A DNA stretch of 64,000 nucleotides from Phytophthora colocasiae (taxonomy: Eukaryota; Oomycota; Peronosporomycetes; Peronosporales; Peronosporaceae), in the NCBI GenBank assembly GCA_018806915.1, contig JAGKQI010000105.1, positions 2,604,001 through 2,668,000 of the forward strand. The letters are read 5' to 3'. Position numbers and translations under genes: made by a program. Below, piece after piece: positions 31,101 through 40,509 of this stretch. Each line of letters starts with the position of its first letter. Within the stretch, counting starts at the first letter, position 1. A model generated the notes under the pieces. That model worked only from the letters and a program-made list of their open reading frames with translations, was not told the DNA's origin and did not search any database.

Positions 31101-31846
31101 TCCACCTCCCAGGCCTTAGTCTCATTCATGCGCCAAAGCTTCACCTGGCGGTCATCAGCACCGGAGACAATAAGGGGCAATGTAGGGTGGAAACTAGCCC
31201 AGTTGACACCACGATCGTGTCCTTCCAGCACATATTTGACAATAGCGTCGCTGGCACCGAAGATGTCGTGGTTGTTGGATCGAGATGTCGGAGGACCCAC
31301 CATGTCGTCCATAGAAGTAGGAGCTCCACGCACAGTCTTCTTTCTGAGTCCAGTGGTGTCCCAAACTCGAACTGTTTGATCCAGTGAAGCCGAGACAATG
31401 AGGTCGTCCTTGGGGTGGAACTGGGCGCACATAACGTAGTGGTTGTGGCCCGTGAGGATGGACACACAAGACCGCGACTGCCAGTTCCAGATGCGGATGG
31501 TCTGGTCGTCACTGCAACTGAGGATCCATGGGTATTCGTGGTGGAATTGCACTGTACGGATGTAGTCCAGGTGTCCCAGCAATGTGAACAAGCAGCGGCG
31601 CAGTTTGTAGTCCCACACCTTAAGTTTGTAGTCGTCACCACCAGATACAAACAGCGGTTGAGTGCGATGGAAATCCACGCCGCGGACGGGCCCGTCGTGC
31701 TCGTCAAAGCGGTCCAGCAACGTGCCCATACGGTAGTCCCAGAGCTGGATCACGCCATTGTGCAGCGACGTAAGAATCCAGGGACGGCTCACGTGGAAGG
31801 CCAAGCCCTTCACGCGGTTGCTCTTGGACTCGAACTTGGTCAACAT
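28112..31846 (-). CDS. COPA: Coatomer subunit alpha (COPI alpha-COP)
   Basis: Forms the outer COPI coat with beta'-COP on Golgi-derived vesicles and reads K(X)KXX retrieval signals. The N-terminus MLTKFESKSNRVKGLAFH followed by PWILTSLHNGVIQLWDYR is diagnostic. Six or seven WD40 repeats fill about residues 1-320, then a second propeller and an alpha-solenoid. The C-terminal COPI_C domain (about residues 850-1244) ends with the zinc-like CPYCAAAYHPESKGTLCDVC. I start it at 31846 (1,244 aa), where known alpha-COPs start; the frame is open to an ATG 10 codons upstream (31876). No introns. Long antisense open frames inside it are shadows. Confidence 0.96.
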   Translation of the reverse strand: MLTKFESKSNRVKGLAFHVSRPWILTSLHNGVIQLWDYRMGTLLDRFDEHDGPVRGVDFHRTQPLFVSGGDDYKLKVWDYKLRRCLFTLLGHLDYIRTVQFHHEYPWILSCSDDQTIRIWNWQSRSCVSILTGHNHYVMCAQFHPKDDLIVSASLDQTVRVWDTTGLRKKTVRGAPTSMDDMVGPPTSRSNNHDIFGASDAIVKYVLEGHDRGVNWASFHPTLPLIVSGADDRQVKLWRMNETKAWEVDTMRGHTNNISCVLFHPRHELIISNSEDRSIRVWDISKRMGLQTFRRENDRFWMLAAHPSQNLLAAGHDSGMIVFKLERERPAMDIHEGRAYYAKERYVRMYSFVDGSDVPVAAVRRTGTAGTGMGNFPRQLNYNPYDQNSGTNSVLMTSDAEGGSYELVTFTQGSGGDTSESSRGPGLFAVFVARNRFAVLDKSRHIVIKNFQNEVTKKITPPNGTADGLFFGGVVGRVLLHIDDKMILYETQSRRVLADVQAPRVKYVVWSPNYEYVALISKHSIVLADKQLNHLSTITESVRIKSGIWANAPAEIFVYTTLNHIKYSLTNGDAGIIRTLDVPVYLTHLEGSKLYCLDREAKMRTMAVDLTECEFKIALNKKNYTEVMRMVRHSRLCGQAIISYLTKKGYPEVALHFVNDEKTRFKLAISCGNLEVALNSAYELDDSKCWYQLGVEALRQGNIQVVEMAYQRTKNFERLSFLYLVTGNRDKLKKMLKIAEVRNDIMARFHNALYLGDVEVRVMTLEAAGQFGLALLTAATHGLGEHVERLRALLQETNPDFDVDAFLAREMLPNPTLLSPPPCVSRLENDNWALVEINEPTIQDHAIAAEKREAERSLQPQQQEAGRRSVEERPARKSSMDLALDAAGDAWGMDGDLDLDDSLTIDDQSLGIDSAALENDFAGLSTGSGFVAAPTAGTSLAVQWVRNSSLAADHVAAGSFQTAMQLLHRQIGVINFEPLKPVFLQVFSGGSASLPTQGNCPPLRAWLQRNDASQPAVAVSFAALVEELKHAYRSFTGAKFDDVKTHCQSILHAIPFLAVDSKEEAEKVKGLLTVCREYLLACRIRTEVAGVPLESDPKRNIELSAYFTHCELQLPHLVLTLKIAMTNAFKAGNFITAASFCRRLLEIPEVSQHPRHEKLRLTARKVLQKAEKEARNEHAVNYQDSKPFVLDARNFTPIYLGEPDVRCPYCAAAYHPESKGTLCDVCGISKVGVETIGLVVTAAQ

Positions 31847-32230
31847 GGCCGTCACAGAGCGAGATAGAGAGGGCAAAGATCCGCTTCTTCTCCTTCAGGT
31901 GGAGCTGGTTGAATGAGGGGGATAGCGATCTACGTGGCGGCTCGCATTATAATGATCGATGATTGGTGGATATTGCTTTCTTTTGGACGAATGAAAGACG
32001 ACGAAAGAAGTTGGTGTGGTACACTGCGGCGATTCTCATTGGAGCCAGTATTACATGTAATACAGCCGTCCAATCATTGTGGGCCAATATCCAGGACATC
32101 CTTTCATTCGCCGATTCCGAGCGCCAGGTACGTCTTCAAGATGTTCCTGTTCCTGCGACGTGTGTAAGAGTTCGAGTCGCTCATTCGTGTGTGGTGTATG
32201 CGTAGAGGTAGAGAAAACAGCCGAGTGACT
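31847..32230. promoter_or_regulatory. Divergent promoter region of COPA and NF-YA with four CCAAT boxes
   Basis: The 384 bp between the two start codons contains CCAAT or its inverse at 31962-31966, 32038-32042, 32070-32074 and 32084-32088. That is four in about 130 bp, where under one would be expected by chance in the whole interval. A perfect palindrome TTACATGTAA lies at 32051-32060. NF-YA is the DNA-contacting subunit of the CCAAT-binding factor, so its own product could act here; this is inference. Confidence 0.5.
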
Positions 32231-32840
32231 ATGGAGTCCGTTGAGTTGCAAGCGCAAACAGACGTGAAGGACGATCACGAGTCCCAGACGGCCTTGACGG
32301 ATGCACAAGCTGCGCAGGTCGCATTGTACCAGTCGCAGCAGCTACAGTTCCTCCAGCAGCTGGTGTGTGCACGATATTGATGGTCCAGAGTGTAGTTTTA
32401 TAGGCGGACACTAATGTTTTTTCTTACGTGATTGCAGCAGCAGCAGCCGAATAGTGAGCAACTCCGACAGCTTCAGATGATGATGATGCCGCAGTTCCTG
32501 GTACGTGCACAGTGACGTTTTGCCAAACTTGCATTTAATGTCATGTACATCGTAGGGAGCAACGACCCCAGCTGTGTCAGATGCTACAGAAGAGGAACCT
32601 GTCTACGTTAATGCCAAGCAGTACCATCGCATCATGGTACGACGACAACAACGTGCGAAGCTGGAGGCCAAGCTTGGAAGCACTCGTCAACGCAAGGCCT
32701 ATCTCCATGACTCGCGGCACAAACACGCCATGCGCCGTCCACGAGGACCTGGCGGTCGTTTTCTGACCCGTGCTGAAATCGCAATGCTCAAGGACGGAAC
32801 GCTGCGTCTGGAAGACCTGCCGGCTAAGGCTGCCAAGTAG
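32231..32840 (+). CDS. NFYA: NF-YA (CBF-B/HAP2) CCAAT-binding subunit
   Basis: Sequence-reading subunit of the trimeric NF-Y factor, in the nucleus. Three exons: 32231-32362, 32438-32500, 32556-32840 (159 aa). The core is complete. The subunit-association helix is [20 protein letters not shown] with RAKLEAKLG, the linker is [14 protein letters not shown], and the DNA-contact part is [16 protein letters not shown]. The N-terminus is short and Gln-rich ([15 protein letters not shown]). The acceptor of exon 2 lies in a CAG run, so it could shift by one Gln codon. Confidence 0.95.
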
Positions 32841-32962
32841 AGAGGCAAGTCGATTTCAAACCCGCGCGCTTGCCTTATTTCAACTTTTCTGGTGAAAGCG
32901 TCTCGTAGTTTAGTATTTACTTCAATACTTCTTTCAAATACTTCTTGTTAAGTTTTACCTCC

Positions 32963-35175
32963 CTACAGCTTGCTCCCGTGGAACGACATGTACAATTGCT
33001 GCTGCCACACTCGCGGATCACTACCCACGTAATCGCGGAGGGCGCTGGACTCGCGCTGAATGGCCTTCACATCGTTGTACGGCAAGAGTAGCAAGTGTGT
33101 CGCCGTCTCGGCACGGACAGTGAAGGCCACCGGCTCATCGTTCAGTGATTCACGCTCGCCAAATGTCTGTCCTTCGCAAAGCGTGTACGGGTGAGCGGAG
33201 TTCACGCGAACTCTTCCGGATCTAAACCACAAGTACATGCTGAGTAAATCTCCTCAAACAAGCTCAGGATTCAATAAATCAACGTACGCAATAAAGTAGA
33301 TAGCCGTCGGCAGAGATCCACGTGCACTGATCACATCGCCAGCACGGAAAACTTTAGCGAACAGTGGCGTATTACGCTGGTCCTTTAAGCGCTCGATTTC
33401 TAAAGAGGTCAGTAACGCAACACGATCAGACAAGTTCGTTCGAGCAAAAATTAAGACACCGCTTACCGTCAAGAATAACGCTATCCGCTGACCACACCAG
33501 TCGAGCTGCTGCAGGCGATACCGCCGCCAAGGATTTACGCTTGTACGACACAGAGGTCACATCAATCGAGGTCATACAGTAACGATAATTGATCATCATC
33601 CCGAATGCCGACGACAGCGAAGATGGCGTGGTGTCCGCCATAAAGTTGATCTGCTCAACCTGAGCACCGTTCTGCAGATGAAAGTTAGCCACGGGATTCA
33701 GAATCTTGTCTTTCTTCCGCTCAAAGAGAATGTATCGCGCACACGCGGCAATCATAACATCACGAATGTTTTCCACCAGCTCCAAGTCTTTGTGCCACTC
33801 CGGATCGCTTAGCTTTTTCTGCAGCCACTTGTGAAGCACCAGTTGGTTTACACCATACTTCATGGTAAGACGTTGGGCTTGTTCTGTGTTGAAAAAGCTT
33901 CGTTGAAGTGGTTCCAACCGATGCTCCGGGTCCTTCTGTTGCTTTTTCAAAACACTATTAGCGTCTGAAGTAGCCTGCGACTGCTGATCACCATTAGCAA
34001 GGGCATCTTTAAACCACTTGGCGAATCCAGGGACGGGAGATAGCGTTGCAGCCGTATTGCATTGCGGGAACATGCTGCTCATGCGCTGGATCGTGAGGAA
34101 CAGTAAGTGACTCGCAATATTAAGTCCCCGAAGCCCAGTGTTTGAAGTAGAAACTGAGTAGAAAATGATGTGCGATGGGTTCGTCACCACTGGAGTATCT
34201 TCCTCTAGGATTGGTGTGATGTTGCTGCACAAATGGTCCGTGACAACTGTCTGCACAAACACCAGAGGAGCGTATGGCATGTGCATGTGAAAGAGCCCAA
34301 AGCAGTAGCGTTGGCGTCCACTCAGTCGGCGCTGTAGATCACCCCAACCTCGAACCTGGTGCACCCGCTCGTTCTTGAGCACAAAAGCAGTTAAATCTTC
34401 GGAAGACAAGTCGATTCGGCGGAAACGCATGCTCCCCTGTGTAGCAAATAGGTCACGCATGATCAAATCCAGCAGTTCGAGAGCCTCGACACTGGATCTG
34501 GGTAGTTTCTCGCGATGACGTTCGATCAGAATACCCAAATCCACTCTCAAGTTGAGCAGGAACAGCGGTCCAGGTTGAATCGTACCAACCATAAGAAAGA
34601 ATTGTTCCGCAAGTGGTACGAGTCCACGCTTGACACTCTTGGAGATGTTAGGATCGTTCTTCCTACTGAATCCCAACGCCGCCGCTGCGACGTTCAGCAC
34701 CAGACCCGAGCGTTTAATAGAAGGCAATGTCTTCATCATTATTGCCAGATCTCGTACACCCAAATCAACTGCTAGAGCTAGCACAAGCTCCAGTCTCTGC
34801 GCCTCTGTGAACTTCGGATAGTCCGCGCACAACTGCAGTGCGAGCTCTCGACGGCGCTTGAGGCCAATCACGAAGCCGTCGCTCAGATCTGCGTCCAAAA
34901 ACTCCTGTACAAGTGGTAACAGACAGAATACATGTCAGACAACTACCTACCTGGTATACCAGCATAAAATACTCTACACATACTTGGATCTGCTTGGTAA
35001 ACTCAGTGCGATTGAAGCACACCGTCTCAATGGAAGTATAGCCGCCATCAGGAGAATTCCGTCGTGCGCGTTCGGCGTCTCGATCGTTCAAATGCTTCTT
35101 TACCCACTCATCATTACCCTGGAACGAGGATGGCGCTGGAGTGTGCCCTACCGCGACCTGCACTTGGCTCGCCAT
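32963..35175 (-). CDS. MLYCD: Malonyl-CoA decarboxylase with C-terminal cNMP-binding-type domain and PTS1
   Basis: Converts malonyl-CoA to acetyl-CoA and CO2, countering fatty acid synthesis and relieving block of beta-oxidation. Exons (5' to 3'): 34984-35175, 33467-34904, 33288-33399, 32963-33221; 666 aa against about 490 in animals. The catalytic part (about residues 65-540) has FYSVSTSNTGLRGLNIASHL, LSPVPGFAKWF and NPVANFHLQNGAQVEQINFM, with the Ser and His positions used by the human enzyme. Residues 543-650 form a cyclic-nucleotide-binding-type fold (NTPLFAKVFRAGDVI; SGRVRV; LCEGQTFGERESL; VAFTVRAETATHLLLLPYND). The usual Arg of the phosphate-binding cassette is absent (FGERESLNDEPVAF), so ligand binding is doubtful. 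The protein ends GSKL, a peroxisomal PTS1. Both introns joining the domains keep phase. Confidence 0.88.
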
Positions 35176-35352
35176 AGTGATCACTTCAAATATGTTGTAG
35201 GTTGTTGATATATATGTTGTAGGTTGTTGACGAATATTATTGACAAGTAACAAAACTAAGGAACAATATGAAGTAATCTGTAAGTAGCAATTGTAATACA
35301 CCAATAAAAACATATATCAAAAGGAACAAGGATACTGTACTAGCGACGAACT

Positions 35353-36978
35353 ATGGGCGAGCGCAAGGGCATCTACTTCGGTGCCATCGATGCCAGCGCT
35401 GGCGATATGGTGCCGAGCAGCGTACGTAGTGCAAGCGGTGAAGGACGTATGGCCAGTAATTTAGAGGCAGCCATTCGCGCGGGCAACGTGAACGTGTCGG
35501 ACAATGTGGAGACGGAAGTGCTGGAGCTGTCGGAGAGCAGTCGTGCCGCTCAGGAGAAGCATGCGCAGCTATTACGTCGCATGGAAGCGGAGAAACGAGC
35601 GCGAAGTATAGCAGTACCTACTATTGTAGAGGAAGTGATTCGGCGACTGCGGCAGCTTGGCGAGCCCATTACGTTGTTTGGCGAAGGACCGGCAGATCGA
35701 CGTGAGCGACTGCGTGAGATTCTGTCGAGACTAGAACTAGAAGCTGAGGAAACAGGTTTTGCCCATCAAGTGCTGGCGGATATCCAGAAGCAGGAAGGCG
35801 GAGCAGTTGCAGGTGGGCTAGGGGCTGCAACAGCAGCGAGCACCACGGGCAAGTCCAAGAAGCCGCAGGAAAACCAATTGTTCTACGTGCCCATTAAGAA
35901 TGGGGCGCTCAAGAATGCACGTGCAACTATCTTTTCACACACTACAAGTGTTGTTGGGGCACGGTTAAAGCGAGAGCGACAGGAGAGACAGATGAGTGCG
36001 GAAGAGCGTGCAGACCGCCACGCCGCAGAACTTTACGCTACGGCATTGAAAATGGCCAACATTGCAAGTCAGAACGGCGATGTGCGGCCTCTGGCTAGCG
36101 TGCGATATTCGGCAGATGGTGCTCATGTAGCTACCGGTTCGTGGAGTAGTCTCGTGAAGGTTTGGGACGCAACAAATGCTAATGAGGTTAAGGTATTCCG
36201 TGGGCATGAAGACCGAGTAACTGGAGTGGCATGGCACCCGAGCAATGCCTTCTCGGATATGACTGATGGGGAAGATTCGGTGTGCCTGTGTAGTGGTTCT
36301 GCTGACGGTACTGCACGGCTCTGGAGTGCATCTCGTAACGAGCCTTTGGCTGTACTACAAGGCCACAAGGCACGACTGGGTAAGGTAGCATTCCATCCAC
36401 TGGGCAACTACGTTGGCACAACCAGTTTCGACCACACTTGGCGGCTTTGGGACGTTGCCACCGCACAAGAACTACTGCTTCAGGAAGGTCACTACAAGGA
36501 GGTGTACGCTATTGCATTTCAAAGGGATGGCGCACTTGTAGCTACTGGTGACTTGAACGGTAACGGGCGTGTCTGGGATCTCCGTTCTGGCAAAGCCATA
36601 CTGCCGCTACAAGGGCACTCGAAGCAGATTTTGTCGATGGACTTTGCTGCGAACGGTGTGCAGCTCGCATCAGGCAGTGATGACCGTAGCGTCCGCATCT
36701 GGGACATGCGACAACAGAAGTGCTCGTACATGATCCCAGCCCACAGCGGCTTGGTGAGCGAAGTGCGCTTTTCGCCCACATCCAGTGAGCTCTTGTTGAG
36801 TGCGTCGTATGACTCGTCCCTCAAGCTGTGGAGAACTCGCGACTGGAAGCTGATGACCACGTTGCGTGGTCATGACGGCAAGATCATGTCTGCTGACTTT
36901 GCTCCGGATGAGAAACACGTTGTTTCCTGCGGCTTTGACCGCACCTTCAAGATCTGGGCCCATGAGAACGAGTTCTAA
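35353..36978 (+). CDS. PRPF4: U4/U6 snRNP protein PRP4 (PRPF4-like)
   Basis: WD40 component of the U4/U6.U5 tri-snRNP. Single exon, 541 aa. The PRP4/SFM motif VEEVIRRLRQLGEPITLFGE with GPADRRERLREILSRLE lies at about residues 97-135. A linker helix follows (LFYVPIKNGALKNARATIFS). Seven WD40 repeats run from about residue 235 to the end (for example LASVRYSADGAHVATGSW, VKVWD). Divergent from the malonyl-CoA decarboxylase gene with 177 bp between starts. Confidence 0.93.
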   Translation: MGERKGIYFGAIDASAGDMVPSSVRSASGEGRMASNLEAAIRAGNVNVSDNVETEVLELSESSRAAQEKHAQLLRRMEAEKRARSIAVPTIVEEVIRRLRQLGEPITLFGEGPADRRERLREILSRLELEAEETGFAHQVLADIQKQEGGAVAGGLGAATAASTTGKSKKPQENQLFYVPIKNGALKNARATIFSHTTSVVGARLKRERQERQMSAEERADRHAAELYATALKMANIASQNGDVRPLASVRYSADGAHVATGSWSSLVKVWDATNANEVKVFRGHEDRVTGVAWHPSNAFSDMTDGEDSVCLCSGSADGTARLWSASRNEPLAVLQGHKARLGKVAFHPLGNYVGTTSFDHTWRLWDVATAQELLLQEGHYKEVYAIAFQRDGALVATGDLNGNGRVWDLRSGKAILPLQGHSKQILSMDFAANGVQLASGSDDRSVRIWDMRQQKCSYMIPAHSGLVSEVRFSPTSSELLLSASYDSSLKLWRTRDWKLMTTLRGHDGKIMSADFAPDEKHVVSCGFDRTFKIWAHENEF

Positions 36979-37083
36979 GAGCTAAATACCCTACAAACAA
37001 CTACATATAGAAAGTAGATATCGTCGTTACTTCCTTGATATTGATTCCAAATGGTCACTTCAACTTGAAACAGATCTCGGACA

Positions 37084-39288
37084 ATGACCACTTTTGCCCT
37101 CGTGCAGTTTTCTATTGCTCTAGTGTCCATCCTTGTCCATGTGAACTTCGGAGATGCCGCGACGGCAACAGCAACTGCTAGCGCATGTTCGCTGGAAGCG
37201 CAGCAGTTCTCAGTTGTGGTGGCGACCAGTGCATCACTTGGACTGCGTCTGAGCGATAAACTAGAAGTACTCGAGTTTGTGGCAGATTCCGAAGGACGCG
37301 GTCGAGCCGTGGAGGCCTCCGGCCTGGCGGAGATTGGTGATCGGCTTATCGCTGTCAACGATGTCTTGCTCGAGGGCTACTCGCTGCAGAAGGCGGTGGA
37401 AGAGCTACAAGCGGCGGAACTGCCACGGACATTACGCTTTCAGACGCATGACGGTCGCTGTATCCAGCCCCTAGAAGCAGCAATGAAGGAAAGTGTCATT
37501 GAAGCAGCTACAGGCTCGACTGTCACGTATAATCCTACCGATGAAGAGATCTTCGACTATGTGGTGCGGTCATTTCATCTGTGCTGGTTACGATGAACAT
37601 GCATCACAGTATTTGCTTTTGTAGGTGTCAAGCGTTGGCGACAAGGAGACGGAGCTGAAGATGTATGCTGTATTGTCTTCGGATGGCTCACCGCCAAGTT
37701 GTGCTTTTCGAGAATTGATTCTTGCTCGACCTTTTGATGCCTGTGCTCCACTCTCGATCAATGTGACTGATAAATATGTTCTCGTACCGGTACGTTCATT
37801 TACCTCTTCTAAGCTCTTACTAGTACTCAACTATTTGGGAGCAGAGCGTGTTTGGATGTCCGATGCATCAGAAAGCAGCACTAGCTGACGAGGCAGGGGC
37901 TAAAGGCGTGGTCTTCGTCCAGCGTGTGGGTGAAAAGCCTATGCGTGTTCGCATTCCTCCTCCATCATCGTTGCCACACCCCATTCACATCCCGCTAGTC
38001 ATGGTATCTACGGATTCTGGAGGGCGATTGCTGGAGCAAATGGCGAATTTGCGTCCTGATGAGAATCAGCAACTCCGTTTCGTATTCAGCTCAGCATGTG
38101 CAGTTGACCGCTTCGCAGTTCACCCTAGCGAGTACGACCCGTTGCGACGTTCTGCAGCTTTCCTGATCGACGACGCAAGTGCAGGATTTCTATCCATATC
38201 CGTGGCAACTTCGGCAGAAACGGAGTTAATTGCCGACACGTACGAGTTTCTCAAGCCAGCAGACTACAGCTTGGATAGAAACGGCGGTGGAGCCAAGTTA
38301 CCTATTGGACGACACGACCTCATATTTCCAGGCACCAAAGCGCTTAACCCGTGCGAAGCAGACCAAATTCACATTTCGCCCCCCTCACGTAAAGGGGTGT
38401 TGACAGGTTCTTTTGTTGCCATCCAATTGAGAGATCCTAAGGATCCTCGAGGATGCTCGTTGGTGCGTCAATTAGCGTACTTGGAGGCAAGACGTCCGGA
38501 AGGGATCATCCTCGGTGATCAGCGATTTCCACATGCAGCAAACTCTGTCGCCGCTGCAATTGCAGTCCAGCAGGTATCGATTCCTGTCGTCTTTATCTCC
38601 ATCACCGCGTTTCGAACGATTCGGTGGGTATTACATTTTTTGTTTTGATATAGTACTTACTTACCTCGTGTGTGCTGTGCCATAGCCGGAAGCTGCGAGA
38701 GCTGGAAGCAAATGCTGAGATCAACACTTCACATGAAGATACTACACCACACATACACGTCGAATTCAGCGGTGAAAGTACGTTCAAGCGGTCACACGCT
38801 AATTTTCCCCGCTAACACTATGTTCGTGTTCGTGTTCGTGATCACATCCAGATGCGTTGGAACATCACTGGAAAGAGCTGGCAGGCTTGACCGTGGAGTC
38901 AAACTGGCCGGCAACCGAAGCTGCTCGAGATCGACTGTTCCACCGAATGCTAAAGGACCAAGCCACTCTGGATGACCACGACTTACAACTTTCACTTGTG
39001 AAGAATGAGCGCTACGAAGCCTTGGTTGCGTCGTACTGGAATGCTCAGCGCTACTACCGTGCACGAGCCGACGAAGCGTTAAATAGCGAACAGGGGCAGA
39101 GTGGAATGCTAAAGGAACAAGCCACTCTGGATGACCACGACTTACAACTTTCACTTGTGAAGAATGAGCGCTACGAAGCCTTGGTTGCGTCGTACGGAAA
39201 TGCTCAGCGCTACTACCGTGCACGAGCCGACGAAGCGTTAAACAGCGAACAGGGGCAGAGTGGAAGCGACTCGGAAGATGAGCGATAG
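37084..39288 (+). CDS. Secretory-pathway PDZ and double PA-domain protein
   Basis: Five exons: 37084-37563, 37625-37789, 37845-38623, 38686-38777, 38852-39288 (650 aa). The N-terminus (TFALVQFSIALVSILVHVNF) looks like a signal peptide. A PDZ domain follows (SLGLRLSDKLEVLEFV to GLAEIGDRLIAVNDVLLEGY, residues about 45-120). Two protease-associated (PA) segments are visible: CAFRELILARPF to GAKGVVFVQRV and PLVMVSTDSGGRLL, and later GSFVAIQLRDPKDPRGCSLV to PVVFISITAF. The C-terminal part is acidic/polar and contains two copies of a 53-residue unit. No transmembrane helix after the signal was noted. PA domains usually mediate protein interaction in proteases or sorting receptors; no peptidase domain is seen here, so the function is unknown. 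Confidence 0.75.
38945..39262 (+). repeat. In-frame tandem duplication, 2 x 159 bp
   Basis: 38945-39103 and 39104-39262 are near-identical copies (I count only a handful of substitutions, such as GACCAAG/GAACAAG and TACTGG/TACGGA). The 159-bp period is 53 codons, so the reading frame of the PDZ/PA protein is kept. Both copies encode QATLDDHDLQLSLVKNERYE and end near LNSEQGQSG. Confidence 0.92.
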
Positions 39289-39375
39289 ATCGGGCTACCA
39301 AAAGTAACAGAAGAGCGCACGTTTCAAAACTTATTACTCAACCCCAAGCCGAACCGTGCTTCCGCGGCTTGTTTG

Positions 39376-40409
39376 TTACTCTTGGGGCTTGGTAGCGCAC
39401 AAAATGTAGTTAATATCCGTGCAAGTCGGATGAATTCGCCAACTGCGGAAGACCGGGTCACCCACAATACCCGACACGTCCTTCACAGTAAGACCATCCT
39501 TACGTAGCTCAGCTTCAATTTCACCCGGCTTCACAAACTTGTTCCAGTCGTGCGTTCCAGGCGGGACAATTCGCATCACATATTCAGCAGCTCCAATAGC
39601 TAGCGCTGCAGATAGAGCAGTGCGGTTGATCGAGGACAGGAACAGCATCCCACCAGGCTATAACATACCACAGCAAATTCACACAATGAGGGAGCGATCA
39701 CTACAATTCGACCTACGATCAGTTGCTCACCTTCACGAGTGGAGTAAGCGAATGCAAGAAAGCAGGAACATCAGACACATGCTCAATGACTTCCAGCGAA
39801 CAGACCACATCAAACTTCTCTCCCTGAGCCACCAGATCATCTGCCACATACCATATATGCATAATAACCTTCAATATCGACAACAACAGCATACGAAGGA
39901 ACAAGCTAAAACGTACCAGACGTGCATTGGCGGTAGTCAATACTGTTGGTATGGCGGCTCATGGCCGCATGCTCCCTCGCCGCTGCAATATTGAGCTCGC
40001 CAGGGTCGGCAGACACCATCGTGCCTCCAATGCGGCACAGAGACTCGGACAGAATGCCGCCACCGCAGCCCACATCTGCCACACGCAAGCCTCTTAGTGG
40101 CGTGGGGTCGTCGTCAGTTGTGTGGCCAAAGTGCTCGATCACGTGGCTGCGGATGTACTTGACGCGAACTGGATTAATCTGGTGCAGAGGGCCAACGCCT
40201 GTAGTGCTTTTGGGTGCCCACCAGTCACTGCAAACATTGAGGGATTTAATTTAATACGGCACGGGAAGAGGCTTCAAGGCTGCAGCAGTCACGTACGAGG
40301 ATGCATCATTGAACTTGCGCACTTCATCCTCAACGACAGTGGACAACGCTCGCCCAGGGCGCACAGACAGCCGAGTGAATCGCGACGAGCACTTCTTGTT
40401 GAGCAGCAT
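39376..40409 (-). CDS. COQ3: Ubiquinone biosynthesis O-methyltransferase COQ3
   Basis: SAM-dependent enzyme that performs both O-methylations of coenzyme Q in mitochondria. Exons (5' to 3'): 40297-40409, 39917-40227, 39731-39840, 39376-39657; 271 aa. SAM motif I is VADVGCGGGILSESLC, the post-motifs are DVVCSLEVIEHV and PGGMLFLSSINRT, and DWWAPKSTTGVGPLHQINPV precedes the Rossmann fold as in COQ3/UbiG. The N-terminus (MLLNKKCSSRFTRLSVRPG) is a plausible mitochondrial presequence. The start is divergent from the PHD gene, 100 bp apart. Confidence 0.93.
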
Positions 40410-40509
40410 CTTTTATTTATGTGAGGTCCGAGAGTATTGATAATATAATTCGTGTTAAAACGTTTAAACGCAATTTATTGCTAAGTTCATTTCGACGACA
40501 GGATCAAGG

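Noticed and set aside
29597..31867. Long open frames on the plus strand opposite COPA (29597-30244, 31415-31867)
   Set aside because: They mirror the codon bias of a highly conserved gene on the other strand, show no family motif and have no promoter or splice context.
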